Shown: positions 20,081 to 29,369 of the stretch, one piece after another
How positions within the stretch are numbered: position 1 is the stretch's first letter
Layout: every line of letters begins with the position of its first letter
Source of the DNA: Lithodes maja
Taxonomy: Eukaryota > Arthropoda > Malacostraca > Decapoda > Lithodidae
Assembly (NCBI GenBank): GCA_037953745.1
Contig: JBAKBP010006554.1
Coordinates: 45,119-109,118, forward strand
Reading direction: 5' to 3'
DNA: 64,000 bases
Translations under genes and position numbers: made by a program
The notes under the pieces: generated by a model
What the model was told of the DNA's origin: nothing
What the model saw: only the letters and a program-made list of their open reading frames with translations
Database searches by the model: none

Positions 20081-21424
20081 TCAGGCCCGCACGTCACACT
20101 GCAGTCTTCTGTCAGCGTTTATAGTTAATATACCAACCGTCTCACCGAATAATAAAACTAGGCAATTACTATCCTGGCCTTTGCTCATATTTAGGTTGAG
20201 TCGAAGCCCCCCATTCATTTCCACGGGCATATTATCATTCAGGTTTTCAGCTCTCAAATCAAAGCAGCAAACCGTGGCCCCATTGGCAAAAGCCTCTTTA
20301 GTAATTGAATGCTCTCGGTGGAGACCCAGAGCATCCAGCGTATGGTAATACAGCTCGGAACAGGCGTGGGGGAAACCGCTGGACACGTTATAGACCACGC
20401 GACCGTTAGCCATCACGCTAGCCCTACTTAAGTTCCTGTGTGTCAGATACAGGGGGTTAAGCGTATAATCGCCCGCTTGGGCAGACATGCCCATCATGAC
20501 CATCGTTAGCTTTTCAGGGATGACATTACCCCATGGCTGGTCATAAGTGGCGGAGGTCTGATCCTTGGCCAGCACGTAGATTTTAAAGAGAGTTTTGGTG
20601 AATGTGGATTTTATAACAGACCCGCCGCTCAACGAGGAGTTTAGAGCGTGTAAGGCGTTGGGGTAGGGGAATAACCTCGTATAAAGCAATTTGGTAGAAT
20701 CTACGTGGAGTCGTGCCTTATCTCCATTACTAGGTACGTTCATTAGCCAATCGTTACTCGCCAGTTCGAGGCGGAGTCGTACGGGAATGCCGTCGGGTAG
20801 ATAACTGTCTAGCGAACTAATGTCGAGGAATAAAGGAGCGTATAGCTCCAGACCGTGGGTCTTGAGTTGTTTAGAGAAGTCCTTTCGAGCGGGGGTAAAG
20901 TAACTGTCCTCTATCTTCCGGGTGAAACCATCGGGGGGACACGCGAAATTAGCCAAGGACCCAATTGTGTTAATTTTGCCGGGTGTCAAGGTGGTGAGGG
21001 CTTTAACGTAGGAGCTGTAACCGTAGAGAACATTGGTTTCGACGGGCACGTCGCCGAGAAAACACGGCACGGATTTGAAAAGACTGTGGGCCGTGTTATT
21101 CGAGAGCTCAATGTTCACGTCGTCCCCGAGGGGGGTCGCATTATCCTCTTGGGTTAGCCGCAGAGTGGTGTGTATGACCAATTGACCCAAGTCAATAAAG
21201 CTCCCCGGAGTCCCAGGGATGAGGAAATCAACGTATCGGTCAGTTAACTTCATGTTGAAACCTAGATTGCTAGGCAACACGTCGGCATCTTGCCGGGAGG
21301 CTATGGTGGCTTCCAAAAGTCGGGTCTTGTTGGGACGGGGAAATAATTCACTGACGCCAGCAGCGTATTGACCTACGGGGGCCTGCTGACCCACAGCTCC
21401 CTCCACGGTCGCGATGCTCGCCAT
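20081..21424 (-). CDS. Polinton major capsid protein (double jelly-roll type)
   Basis: 447 aa, ATG at 21424. N-terminal half: YVDFLIPGTPGSFIDLGQL, then a strand-rich segment and NTAHSLFKSVPCFLGDVPVE, the arrangement seen in invertebrate Polinton hexon-like proteins (pattern 'IPG...YIDL...N...HSLF...V.LNG'). C-terminal half: LTMVMMGMSAQAGDYTLNPL and FDLRAENLNDNMPVEMNGGL, the latter typical of the second jelly roll. Family members form the icosahedral shell. Intact, with no stop. It lies between the small basic protein and the protease, with gaps of 23 and 10 nt. Confidence 0.85.
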   Translation of the reverse strand: MASIATVEGAVGQQAPVGQYAAGVSELFPRPNKTRLLEATIASRQDADVLPSNLGFNMKLTDRYVDFLIPGTPGSFIDLGQLVIHTTLRLTQEDNATPLGDDVNIELSNNTAHSLFKSVPCFLGDVPVETNVLYGYSSYVKALTTLTPGKINTIGSLANFACPPDGFTRKIEDSYFTPARKDFSKQLKTHGLELYAPLFLDISSLDSYLPDGIPVRLRLELASNDWLMNVPSNGDKARLHVDSTKLLYTRLFPYPNALHALNSSLSGGSVIKSTFTKTLFKIYVLAKDQTSATYDQPWGNVIPEKLTMVMMGMSAQAGDYTLNPLYLTHRNLSRASVMANGRVVYNVSSGFPHACSELYYHTLDALGLHREHSITKEAFANGATVCCFDLRAENLNDNMPVEMNGGLRLNLNMSKGQDSNCLVLLFGETVGILTINADRRLQCDVRA

Positions 21425-21447
21425 CTCGACGCTAGCCCGATACTGAT

Positions 21448-21873
21448 TTACAGCGAGGAAAATATGTCCTTCTTATAGTACCCCTTCATTGTCTTCTTTT
21501 TAATTTTCCTTTTAACCTTTACCCTCTTCCTATTTCTACCACCTCCCCTCGCCGCCTTTACGGCAGCGTTCTTCAGAGCGTTCAGACCGTGTCTTTTTAG
21601 AGACTGCCTTAGGTTATTACCCTGAGAGATATCCTCCATGACATTGTTTCCAAACTCGCGTGCGGAAGGAGCTATGACATTTCGTACTAGAAACGGGAAG
21701 GCTCTTTTAGCGAGACCCGCTAATGTAGAGAACAGACCCCCGCCCCGACGGTAGCTGGGCTCGTAGGCGAGGGTGGTAATATCGTTGACGCCACCCCCGT
21801 GAGATACTCTCTCCCCACGAGCGAAAAGAGAGCGATACTCCCCCACGGAGGGGGGGATGAATGTAACTCGCAT
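21448..21873 (-). CDS. Small basic Polinton virion-type protein
   Basis: 141 aa, ATG at 21873. A glycine-rich RRGGGLFSTLAGLAKRAFPF segment leads to a helical middle (FGNNVMEDISQGNNLRQSLK) and a strongly basic tail (RNRKRVKVKRKIKKKTMKG). The composition and location next to the major capsid gene resemble the pVI/pX-like membrane-lytic or core proteins described in adenoviruses and adintovirus-like Polintons. Homology is not demonstrable by eye, so the role is tentative. Confidence 0.6.
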   Translation of the reverse strand: MRVTFIPPSVGEYRSLFARGERVSHGGGVNDITTLAYEPSYRRGGGLFSTLAGLAKRAFPFLVRNVIAPSAREFGNNVMEDISQGNNLRQSLKRHGLNALKNAAVKAARGGGRNRKRVKVKRKIKKKTMKGYYKKDIFSSL

Positions 21874-21915
21874 GCTGTTAGGGAAAAGACTGTTGACACG
21901 AGGCTAGACGAGCTA

Positions 21916-22848
21916 TTAATATAGTCTGACAGCGCGAATGTGAAGTAAGCACGTCACATGCTGACCCTCTTCAAAATACATGGGGCGACCCTTCTGGTCT
22001 GTGATTTTAATGGAAATGGTATCTATAGTTTTAGGTTTGAGTGGTTTATAGACGATAGGATGCACACCTTTCGATTGCCCGTCGGAGAGGGAAAAGGCGT
22101 CGAGAATATTTACATTTACCCCGGCGAATCTCGAAGGGTTGACCAGGTCACTGTATATGAGCACGCACTGAGCATCGCCGTTCCTTAAGACAGGAAACGG
22201 GCTAGTATGATATAGAAATGCGTCGTCTCCTTCGCTGAGAGCATCTCGGGGGGAGGTAAACACGTCATAGGCTTCTAAGGGGCTTAAGCCGAGAAGTCGG
22301 GCTACCCGCTCTTCGAGCTGTATCTTCACGTATGAGATGATCGGATGGGGGTCGCGGAAGCAGCGTACCGTAACGTGTTGGCTCAGGTTCATACGACCGA
22401 GGGAGAGTATTTGAGATGGGTTGGCTAGGCGGTCAAAGGCGCTAGTGTTAGGAAGCCCGGGGTAGGCTTCATCGTGGGGATGTCCGACGTAGGTTCTGTC
22501 GCGGTTAAGGAGACCCCTTAGTATAGCCCCTATTTTATTATTAACCCGGTCGATAAGGTATTCAATGTCCGGACTCAAGATATTTTCCCAAATAGTCACA
22601 AGCACCTTACGCTTTTCAATAGCGCCTGAAGAAGTAAGCTGCCCGTACTCTATATGTATGGCGCATTCTGCTTCGTCTCTCTTAATAGTATAGTAACGTT
22701 GAGGGAGTATCACATTTAACAGGCCAACTTCGTATTCCACGTCCCTGTGTAACGTTAAGGTTTGTAAGTTGTTGGTAAAACTACTGCTACTATTGGGGTA
22801 TATGACACTGTCTGCAGCGCTTGTAACGTAGATATGGTGTGACTCCAT
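21916..22848 (-). CDS. Polinton minor capsid (penton-like) protein
   Basis: 310 aa from ATG 22848 (MESHHIYVTSAADSV). The longer frame to 22929 would start at GTG. The N-terminal pattern HIYVTSAADSVIYPNSSSSF, then LQTLTLHRDVEYEVGLLNVI is the conserved start of Polinton minor capsid proteins (surface display, beta strand, 'WEVGLxEIxxP'-like). The C-terminus ends in strand-rich sequence (KTIDTISIKITDQKGRPMYF). In the family this single jelly-roll protein occupies the vertices. It is intact, lying 42 nt upstream of the small basic protein. Confidence 0.8.
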   Translation of the reverse strand: MESHHIYVTSAADSVIYPNSSSSFTNNLQTLTLHRDVEYEVGLLNVILPQRYYTIKRDEAECAIHIEYGQLTSSGAIEKRKVLVTIWENILSPDIEYLIDRVNNKIGAILRGLLNRDRTYVGHPHDEAYPGLPNTSAFDRLANPSQILSLGRMNLSQHVTVRCFRDPHPIISYVKIQLEERVARLLGLSPLEAYDVFTSPRDALSEGDDAFLYHTSPFPVLRNGDAQCVLIYSDLVNPSRFAGVNVNILDAFSLSDGQSKGVHPIVYKPLKPKTIDTISIKITDQKGRPMYFEEGQHVTCLLHIRAVRLY

Positions 22849-23002
22849 CTTGGAACAGCAAGGGACTAATGCGAAGTTGGCTCGTTTCTTATATTTATAG
22901 CTACCTACAAGGACGGGAGAGTAATACACGATAGGTAATGCTTAGGTATTTATTTACAGAGAGAGAGAGAGAGAGTCATTAAAGGAGATTATACACGCAT
23001 TA

Positions 23003-23947
23003 TTAGGAATTGAGAGGGTCTTGCGTCACAACATCGTAGTCTTCATCCACATCGCTGTTCCTTAGCTTCTTCTCACTCGCCTCCCTGGGGTTGGTGTTGA
23101 TCGATTTGCCCTCCTCCTCCTCCAGGTGTGGGCGTTTTTGACCCGGGGTGAACCCTGCGTTGTCATTCACAGTGGTTAACCCCATCCACCACTTGTCCAA
23201 GATGACACAGGATATATTGCGGGTCCTAAGATTCCCGGCTGCATGGTTTAGGATAGGCAGGTAATCCTGTGCCCATACGTGAGAGGGGAGGCCCGCAGCA
23301 CCGCATTTGAAGGGGAATACAATACGTGTCATCTCATGTTGAATAGCCCAATCGACGAGTTTAGTAACACAGACATTAAACATTTTAACACGATCCTGGT
23401 GGTGGTCCTGCTTTAACCCTTGAATGAATTGGACGTCGCGAGAACTGAGTAGGTACTTCTGGTTAATCTCATTCAGCTCCAGCATCTTACCGGGGGCGTA
23501 TTGAGCTAGAAGACAAGCAACATGGGGAAGACTAGGATCAGGGGACTCGCGAATTATAACACTCCCAGGCACACCCCTGTCTTTCCAGCAGCATCGGTTT
23601 AGCCGATAAATAGACACTCTTTCAGCGTATAGGTTACTATATGGATACGTTTGGTGTAGAAGCGCAGTGAAGCCGGAGGTCTCCTGACAGGCCGTGCAGC
23701 TGTGAACACCGGCAATGATGGTTTTATCATTACGATAGCGGGAGTCACCGGGAACCCCTTCCTCGTAGCTGAGCGAGTAAGCATCACTTTCTCCATAGGC
23801 CTCCCCTTCATCCAAGAAAGAGTAGAGGGAAGGACACTCCTCCTTCTCGCGTTCGGGCTGGGCAACGTCCTGAGCCCCACCGCCAGTCACAATCGATGAA
23901 GCCATTACCACTCTCCCCCAACGTGAGGGGGTGTCCACTACGTCCAT
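23003..23947 (-). CDS. Putative macrodomain protein (ADP-ribose binding or hydrolysis)
   Basis: 314 aa, ATG 23947 (alternative ATG at 23902, MASSIV). Residues ~75-252 resemble a macrodomain: IIAGVHSCTACQETSGFTAL fits the first strand and loop, PGSVIIRES the middle strand, and RVKMFNVCVTKLVDWAIQH, then MTRIVFPFKCGAAGLPSHVW fits the signature 'P.iGcGlaG..W' loop and helix that cradle ADP-ribose. It ends in a low-complexity acidic and basic tail (HLEEEEGKS). Macrodomains remove or read ADP-ribose and are used by several viruses against host defence, but they are not a core Polinton gene. The assignment rests on pattern only. It lies between p215 and the minor capsid gene in the same leftward cluster. 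Confidence 0.55.
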   Translation of the reverse strand: MDVVDTPSRWGRVVMASSIVTGGGAQDVAQPEREKEECPSLYSFLDEGEAYGESDAYSLSYEEGVPGDSRYRNDKTIIAGVHSCTACQETSGFTALLHQTYPYSNLYAERVSIYRLNRCCWKDRGVPGSVIIRESPDPSLPHVACLLAQYAPGKMLELNEINQKYLLSSRDVQFIQGLKQDHHQDRVKMFNVCVTKLVDWAIQHEMTRIVFPFKCGAAGLPSHVWAQDYLPILNHAAGNLRTRNISCVILDKWWMGLTTVNDNAGFTPGQKRPHLEEEEGKSINTNPREASEKKLRNSDVDEDYDVVTQDPLNS

Positions 23948-24149
23948 TTCTCGAGGTGTTGATTAGTCATCTAGGAAGCTATTGCGGTGGATGGAGGTCT
24001 TGTCGTCTGGAACTGCCGTAGTTTGGCTCACAGTTGGGGTAAGAGAGTATGACGGGTCTGGGCTGTCTCGGCCGATTTTTATACCACCACGAGCGGTTGC
24101 CAGCTATTAGTTTAATAGGCAACCCACGGGAAGTGTGGCTCACGATGGT

Positions 24150-24797
24150 TCAATAGGATACCCACCCGTGGGTTGTCAGTGCGGGTATTTTAGACGAGAG
24201 TAGACTATTTATACCTCCACCGTATTGCTTTTTGATCTGAGTGTTTACAATACGAGAGGGATGAAGACCCGTTGCTCTAATAATTAGATCTACGTCATCA
24301 CGCTGGGCTTTGGACGGTGTAGCCCCCTTAGCCGAGAGTAGTCCCACGATGTCTAGAACGTTGTTGTTGCTAGCTGAGTCCAGTAGCCATCCATCCTTGT
24401 CCCATCTAATTAAGGGGTTGTTTTTAACTCGCTCCAGAAGCCCTAAAGCGTATGGTGTCTCATTATATTTTACGTGGGCGGGCAGAAGATGTGCTAGACT
24501 GGGATTCTTGGAAGCATTCCCCATTACAGAAGTGGCTTTCATTAGCACGGGTGGTGGGAGTTTGGTTTTGCGCATAGCCCTCATTGATTTCTTGTTATAA
24601 TGTGAACACGGTGTTGATTTCTTTCTCTTTTTCCTCGGGGGGGTCTTAGGAGCGGGCTGTGGGGGGAGGCGGGAGGACGAGCTTGCTGGAACGTGTTGTC
24701 CGGGGGAGGGGGAGGGGGAGGGCGGTGTAGGTGAACCCTCGATGCTTGTTAAAACACGCTTGGCTGTGGATTCGGGGAGGAGATAATAGCTACGCAT
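24150..24797 (-). CDS. Polinton small protein, 215 aa, unknown function
   Basis: ATG 24797. Residues 20-55 are rich in Pro and Ser, followed by a basic patch RKKRKKS and a folded-looking C-terminal part with LIRWDKDGWLLDSASNNNVL and YGGGINSLLSSK. The start overlaps the preceding ORF's stop (TAATG). Position and basic character suggest a virion or DNA-packaging protein. I do not recognise a family. Confidence 0.7.
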   Translation of the reverse strand: MRSYYLLPESTAKRVLTSIEGSPTPPSPSPSPGQHVPASSSSRLPPQPAPKTPPRKKRKKSTPCSHYNKKSMRAMRKTKLPPPVLMKATSVMGNASKNPSLAHLLPAHVKYNETPYALGLLERVKNNPLIRWDKDGWLLDSASNNNVLDIVGLLSAKGATPSKAQRDDVDLIIRATGLHPSRIVNTQIKKQYGGGINSLLSSKIPALTTHGWVSY

Positions 24798-25135
24798 TAT
24801 GAAAACAGTTTTGAAAGTAGACCGGCAACTGCAGGGAGAAGGGCGGCTAATATATTACCTCCAGCCTTACTAGTTAGAATTAATCTCTTTTTGGCCAGAG
24901 ATGTTTTCTTCCGGGCAACGGCTCGTATATCCTCACGATGGTGTTGTAGCTTTCTTATAATTTTACTGTTCAGGGTGAGATGTTTCTTTAGAAAGTTGGA
25001 GAATATCTCAGAAATACAATTTAAATGCTCGCGTCCTAGTTGTTTAATGAGGTTCTTCCTTTCCTTGGGGTTAAGTTTTTTAAGTAGCCGTACAAACTTT
25101 TTATGTACACCGAGTAGGGGAAGCTTACTGTTCAT
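24797..25135 (-). CDS. Polinton small helical protein with hydrophobic tail, 112 aa
   Basis: ATG 25135, overlapping the integrase stop (ATGA). It has a helical N-terminal half (FVRLLKKLNPKERKNLIKQL), a basic KKTSLAKKRLIL segment, and a C-terminal GGNILAALLPAVAGLLSKLF that is hydrophobic or amphipathic. The layout '...H...L..L..KK.S...KR.L...GG..L..LLP.+..L' is familiar from short ORFs that recur in Polintons and adintoviruses; their role is unknown. It could contact membranes. Confidence 0.7.
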   Translation of the reverse strand: MNSKLPLLGVHKKFVRLLKKLNPKERKNLIKQLGREHLNCISEIFSNFLKKHLTLNSKIIRKLQHHREDIRAVARKKTSLAKKRLILTSKAGGNILAALLPAVAGLLSKLFS

Positions 25136-26250
25136 CTTTGCATGAGGTCAGAGACATTAATCCAGCTGTCAAAGGAGGTAGGATATCCAACCCAATGTAC
25201 AAAATATTGTTTTTCCCCTTTGCTTTTGCGGGTTCTCAGGATATTAATATCGAATGACTCGGGCAAGGAACTTGCCACCAGTTCTGACCCATAGAAGATG
25301 CCCTCTATGGGCTCGCCGGATAGGTCTTCCAGGAGATAGGTTTTTGGTTGATGTTGGTGTTTTATTTCTCGAATTTGGAATAGCTTGTGGGTGTTCTGCT
25401 GGGTGTATCCCTTATGGAAAGCGGATGAACGAGTGCTACCCACGAGACGTACAATCTCTCCAACAGCTAGCTCGGTACTAATGCGTCTGAGGTGTTTCTG
25501 GGTTTTTTTATACATTAGATGGAATTGCCGTGCAGTGTCGGATGGTCGAGTTAAATTATGTACGATTGTGGGGGTTTGTCCCTTTTTTAGTCCAGAGTGG
25601 GGGGAATTATTGTAGGCACTGACCATGTCCTGGAGGTGGTTAATATATCGGGGGGAATTCCGCAGTGTAATAAAGCGGTACATGCGGGATTTCAATGTGC
25701 GAATGGCTCGTTCGGCGATGGAAGCTTTAATCTCACTAGAATGAACGCTATATAGCTTAATCTTGCGGGATGTTAGATATTCCTTCACTTTTTTATTATA
25801 AAACTCGGTGCCTAGATCAGTGTTCAATCTTCTCACACCCCTGGATTCATCTGTTTCCATAACCCTCTTAACAGCCATTAGCATGGAAGTCGCATCTTTC
25901 CTGTGACAGGGTACTACCTGCATGAAACGGGAAAAGACGTCCACGCATACTAACAGGTATGATATATTGTCGTTGTCTTTCTTTAAATGACGCACGTCGG
26001 CTAAGTCGGCAGCCATGATGATCTTGGGCTTGGGGGAGAGAACTTTCTGGCGGGGGAATTTCTTTGGCTGTAGCTTATGTAGAGTGTAGGTTTTGCTAGT
26101 CCTGAGAAATCCTGTCACATCTTGCAGTTTTATGGAAGGATCAATGTCTCGAGCCTTATCCCATAGTTTCTTTTGAGAAGACAGTCCGTATGGCTGGTCG
26201 TGACGACCGTAGAGAATATTTAATAGCTCTCGATGCTTAGAACTCACCAT
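25132..26250 (-). CDS. Polinton integrase (rve fold) with C-terminal chromodomain
   Basis: 372 aa, ATG 26250. The catalytic triad of the retroviral integrase fold is visible: Asp in MAADLADVRHL, Asp in RRLNTDLGTEFYN and Glu in IKASIAERAIRTLKSRM. The C-terminal ~55 residues (INILRTRKSKGEKQYFVHWV, then GYPTSFDSWINVSDL) form a chromodomain with the aromatic residues that read methyl-lysine, probably guiding insertion. It inserts the element and creates the 6-bp duplication. The start overlaps the ATPase end by 7 nt. Intact. Confidence 0.95.
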   Translation of the reverse strand: MVSSKHRELLNILYGRHDQPYGLSSQKKLWDKARDIDPSIKLQDVTGFLRTSKTYTLHKLQPKKFPRQKVLSPKPKIIMAADLADVRHLKKDNDNISYLLVCVDVFSRFMQVVPCHRKDATSMLMAVKRVMETDESRGVRRLNTDLGTEFYNKKVKEYLTSRKIKLYSVHSSEIKASIAERAIRTLKSRMYRFITLRNSPRYINHLQDMVSAYNNSPHSGLKKGQTPTIVHNLTRPSDTARQFHLMYKKTQKHLRRISTELAVGEIVRLVGSTRSSAFHKGYTQQNTHKLFQIREIKHQHQPKTYLLEDLSGEPIEGIFYGSELVASSLPESFDINILRTRKSKGEKQYFVHWVGYPTSFDSWINVSDLMQR

Positions 26251-26894
26251 TGGAATACACGTTCACAGGGTGGTTCACCCACTATATTTGTGCGGAATTG
26301 CAGGGCTTCGGGGGTATTTATACCTAAGTCAACGAGGAGATAGCCAAAGGGTTTAGAGAAAACGGCAGATTTGTATATTTCAACAAAATCGCTGGCTCGG
26401 TCTTTGCCGAATATTTGCCTTCCAAGTAGTTGTATTTGCAATAAGTCACGTTGTCTCAGTAATAGGAAGTGAGAGCAGTTGAGACTAATATTCCTCGCAT
26501 GTTTACCGCCCATGTATAGGTTTTGGGTTATGAAGATGCATGAAATGTTATTATGCCGACCGCGGGTAAAAGCGTCAACGACTACTTTATTCTTTACAGC
26601 TTCGATAAATAGATCGTCAAGGATGAATAAGGTTCCTCTTTGATCGTAAATATCCTCATCGCTTATAGGGTTCACTATTTCTGGAGATACGGTTACCTTA
26701 GGTCCTATTTCTTTATCATGCTGTAGGGGGTGCGAGAGAAGACCGCATATAACAATCTTTTTAAATTTATTATGATGCTTGGATATAAGTTTCTTGACGA
26801 GTTCTGATTTGCCGGAATTGCTGTATCCCGCTACTATTATGCGAGCGGGGTGTTTGAATATGTCGAGAGCATCGGAGGTAAATGCTTCCGCCAT
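26244..26894 (-). CDS. Polinton A32/FtsK-HerA-like packaging ATPase
   Basis: 216 aa, ATG 26894. Walker A is AGYSNSGKSELVKK (residues ~22-35). Walker B is GTLFILDDLF. A later sensor-type ITQNLYMGG matches the 'TQN' seen in A32-like ATPases. Family members pump DNA into capsids. It is first in the leftward cluster, next to the right terminal repeat. Only ~295 bp separates its ATG from that repeat, so the promoter must lie there or within the TIR. Confidence 0.93.
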   Translation of the reverse strand: MAEAFTSDALDIFKHPARIIVAGYSNSGKSELVKKLISKHHNKFKKIVICGLLSHPLQHDKEIGPKVTVSPEIVNPISDEDIYDQRGTLFILDDLFIEAVKNKVVVDAFTRGRHNNISCIFITQNLYMGGKHARNISLNCSHFLLLRQRDLLQIQLLGRQIFGKDRASDFVEIYKSAVFSKPFGYLLVDLGINTPEALQFRTNIVGEPPCERVFQW

Positions 26895-27029
26895 GTTGGT
26901 TTCTATTTAACTAATACCTTTACGAGGTTTGAATGCATATATATATGTTTTAGGGTTCACACGGGGTGGGCTGCATGACTATATATAACAGGTAGTCACA
27001 TGTTCTCGCCTAGGCAAGGTTAGGTTAGG

Positions 27030-27413
27030 TGGTTGGAAAAAATATGATGAAAGAGAGAGAGAGAGAAACTACTGAGGGGTCGCTGTCAGACCGATATAGA
27101 TAGCGATATAGATATAGATAGTCGATTGATTTATGGGAGCAGCTGACCCAAAAGTATTTTTGGTACAGAGATGGGTGAAATCAGGTGGCTTGGTATCTTG
27201 AAATCTGAACTCTAAGAATAGCGTGGAAAAAATATGATGAAAGAAAGGGTCGCTGTCAGACCTATATAGATAGAGATAGAGATATAGATAGTAGACTGAT
27301 TTATGGGAGCAGGTGACCCAAAAGTATTTTTGGTACGGAGATGGGTGAAATCAGGTGGCTTGGTATCTTGAAATCTGAACTCTAAGAATAGCGTGGAAAA
27401 ATATGATGAAAGA
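27030..27413. repeat. Tandem duplication inside the right end
   Basis: Two units of about 180 bp share GGGTCGCTGTCAGACC, TATAGATA runs, GACTGATTTATGGGAGCAG and AATCTGAACTCTAAGAATAG. Only the outer unit is part of the good TIR match. The left end has a more diverged second unit (12860-13010), so the duplication predates this insertion. Confidence 0.85.
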
Positions 27414-27418
27414 GAGAG

Positions 27419-27556
27419 AAAGGGTTAGGCTAGGTTAGGCTAGGCTAGGTTAGGTTAGGTTAGGTTAGATTAGGCTAGGCTAGGCTAGGTTAGGTTAGGC
27501 TAGGTTAGGGAGAGAGAGAGAAAGAGTTAGGCTAGGTTAGACTAGGCTAGGTTTAT
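27419..27556. repeat. Telomere-like TTAGG/CTAGG tract in right TIR
   Basis: Reverse complement of the left TIR tract: TTAGG and CTAGG pentamers with GAGAGA interruptions. Confidence 0.7.
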
Positions 27557-27601
27557 CTTGACACTTGATCACGAATGAGGTCCAGAGGAGTAGGCGGGGC
27601 A

Positions 27602-27657
<56 letters not shown>

Positions 27658-27904
27658 AATGAGAGAGATAGAAAGATAGAGAGAGACGGTCATATTTAAA
27701 ATAGTAAGGATGTATGAAAGTTGTGACAGTATTTGCCTTTTATAATTCCCACGAGGACTGATTTATCAGATGCCACTCCCACTCAGGTAGGTCACCTTTT
27801 CCACCACTACTGGACAACCGTCGCCATTTTTGGACACTTCTCAGGTTACCCCTAACTGGTCACTACCGGACAACCGTCGCCATTTTGGACCCATTTTTTT
27901 CTGG

Positions 27905-28110
27905 CAGGGGCTTTTTCAATAAAGTCTATGGATGTAAAAACGAAAATGGCAGGGTTTTTTTTCTGGCAGGGGCTTTTTCAATAAAGTCTACGGATGTAAA
28001 AACGGAAATGGCAGTGGTTTTTTCAATAAAGTCTACGGATGTAAAAACGAAAATGGCAGTGGGTTTTTTCAATAAAGTCTACGGATGTAAAAACGTAAAT
28101 GGCATTTTTA
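27905..28110. repeat. Terminal sub-repeats of right TIR
   Basis: Mirror of 12029-12240: CAATAAAGTCTACGGATGTA recurs four times with spacing of roughly 50 bp (the first copy has TATGG in place of TACGG). Confidence 0.85.
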
Positions 28111-28689
28111 CTCCTACTTGTGACTTGTAAAGAGTTGAATAAGGTTTACTGTTTAATGAAATAATGTTGTCACTTATAAAGCATCAAAATAGCAAATACA
28201 CAATTACATAAAATACATACACAAATAATAAACACTGATGACAATATCTATACGGGTCAAGTGTATAACGCGAGGTATAATAATTACAAGGTATGGCAAC
28301 TGAGGTCAACTACTCAGCTGTACAAGTGCACATAGGTATGCGCGGCATGAAAAACAAATAATGCCGTGCTCAGGTGTACACTCAAAGGTACCGTTCATGG
28401 GGGTACAGGTCAGTCGGTCTGAGGTCAGGTTAAATATAGTTTCGATTTAGTGCAACGTTAAATTGATTTTGGAAGATATGAACTTTGCTTTATCATAGGG
28501 AAATGATCATTTAAATCTGAATTGAACTATCAAAGGATTATTGTGAATAATATCTCACACTATACACGAATAATTAATTCAATCGTAAATGAGTTAAAAT
28601 TTCACGGTGTAAGGAAATCAGATTGACAGTAAATATATTGAATAAATTATAGCAGTGCAATAGCTATAGACAAGTATATATGAATGAAT

Positions 28690-28960
28690 TAAAACACTAC
28701 TGAAAGCAACGCAGAACGGAGTAGCGCTTTATTATAGCTTTAATAAGAGCTATAATGTCTTAGATACAGAACAAAGTAGTATTTAATAAATAACCAAAAA
28801 TTATGGCATCAGAAGGAGTTTGAATAAATTAACAAACTGCTGAATGGAACGCTGAACTGAGTAGCGCTTTACTATAACTTTAATAATCGTTATAATGATT
28901 TAATTACAGAACAAAGTAGTAACATATCAATAGCCAAAAATACTGGCTTGATGAATATAG
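28690..28960. repeat. Tandem pair, 140-bp unit
   Basis: GAGTAGCGCTTTA recurs at 140-bp spacing, with TTATAATG, ACAGAACAAAGTAGTA and AGCCAAAAAT-like words in the same order in both units. Confidence 0.8.
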
Positions 28961-29369
28961 GAATGTACAGTATAATCTGAATTCCTAAATCGGTGACGAA
29001 AGAATTACATAGCCCGGGTAACGTATATGATTAGATTATTCACAAGAACTAATACAAATTAGATATCTTGAACAGAGATTAATTCTAACTCAACGGATGG
29101 GTTCTTCACTTTCAGCGGTGACGACTTTATACACTAGGTATTCTCTTGTTAAAATTGGACGTAATATGGTCCTGAGTTTAGGAGTTAAGTTGAGGTTTTA
29201 AAATATTTAGAAGGAAAATAACCTTCGTCACACACCTAACTTCGACTTGGACACACAATGAATAATAACACAACATAATACAATCTGAGAGCATTCACTA
29301 AGTAATATCATGTTCCCTCCACCAACCGACTTTACTACTAAACTCAATGAATGAAATCAACAAATACAT

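Larger units (their letters stand above)
12011..28118. mobile_element. Complete Maverick/Polinton element
   Basis: The 16,108-bp element starts AGTAGGAGTAAAAATGCC and ends with its complement, flanked by identical 6-bp TGTGAC at 12005-12010 and 28119-28124. Six-bp duplications and AG...CT ends are defining for Maverick/Polinton elements. It encodes a protein-primed type B DNA polymerase, retroviral-type integrase, A32/FtsK-like ATPase, adenain-like protease and two capsid proteins, the full self-synthesising and virion-forming set known in the family. The polymerase runs rightward and everything else leftward, converging near 19 kb. The leftward genes are uninterrupted, so the insertion is young, but the polymerase gene shows frame breaks. 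Confidence 0.97.
27190..28118 (-). repeat. Polinton right terminal inverted repeat
   Basis: About 929 bp, the mirror of 12011-12926. It differs mainly in microsatellite length (a longer TG run at 27604-27655) and a handful of substitutions, which is consistent with recent insertion or gene conversion between ends. Confidence 0.9.

Noticed and set aside
22921..22929. Upstream start for the minor capsid protein
   Set aside because: The codon is GTG; the first ATG at 22848 gives the family-typical N-terminus.
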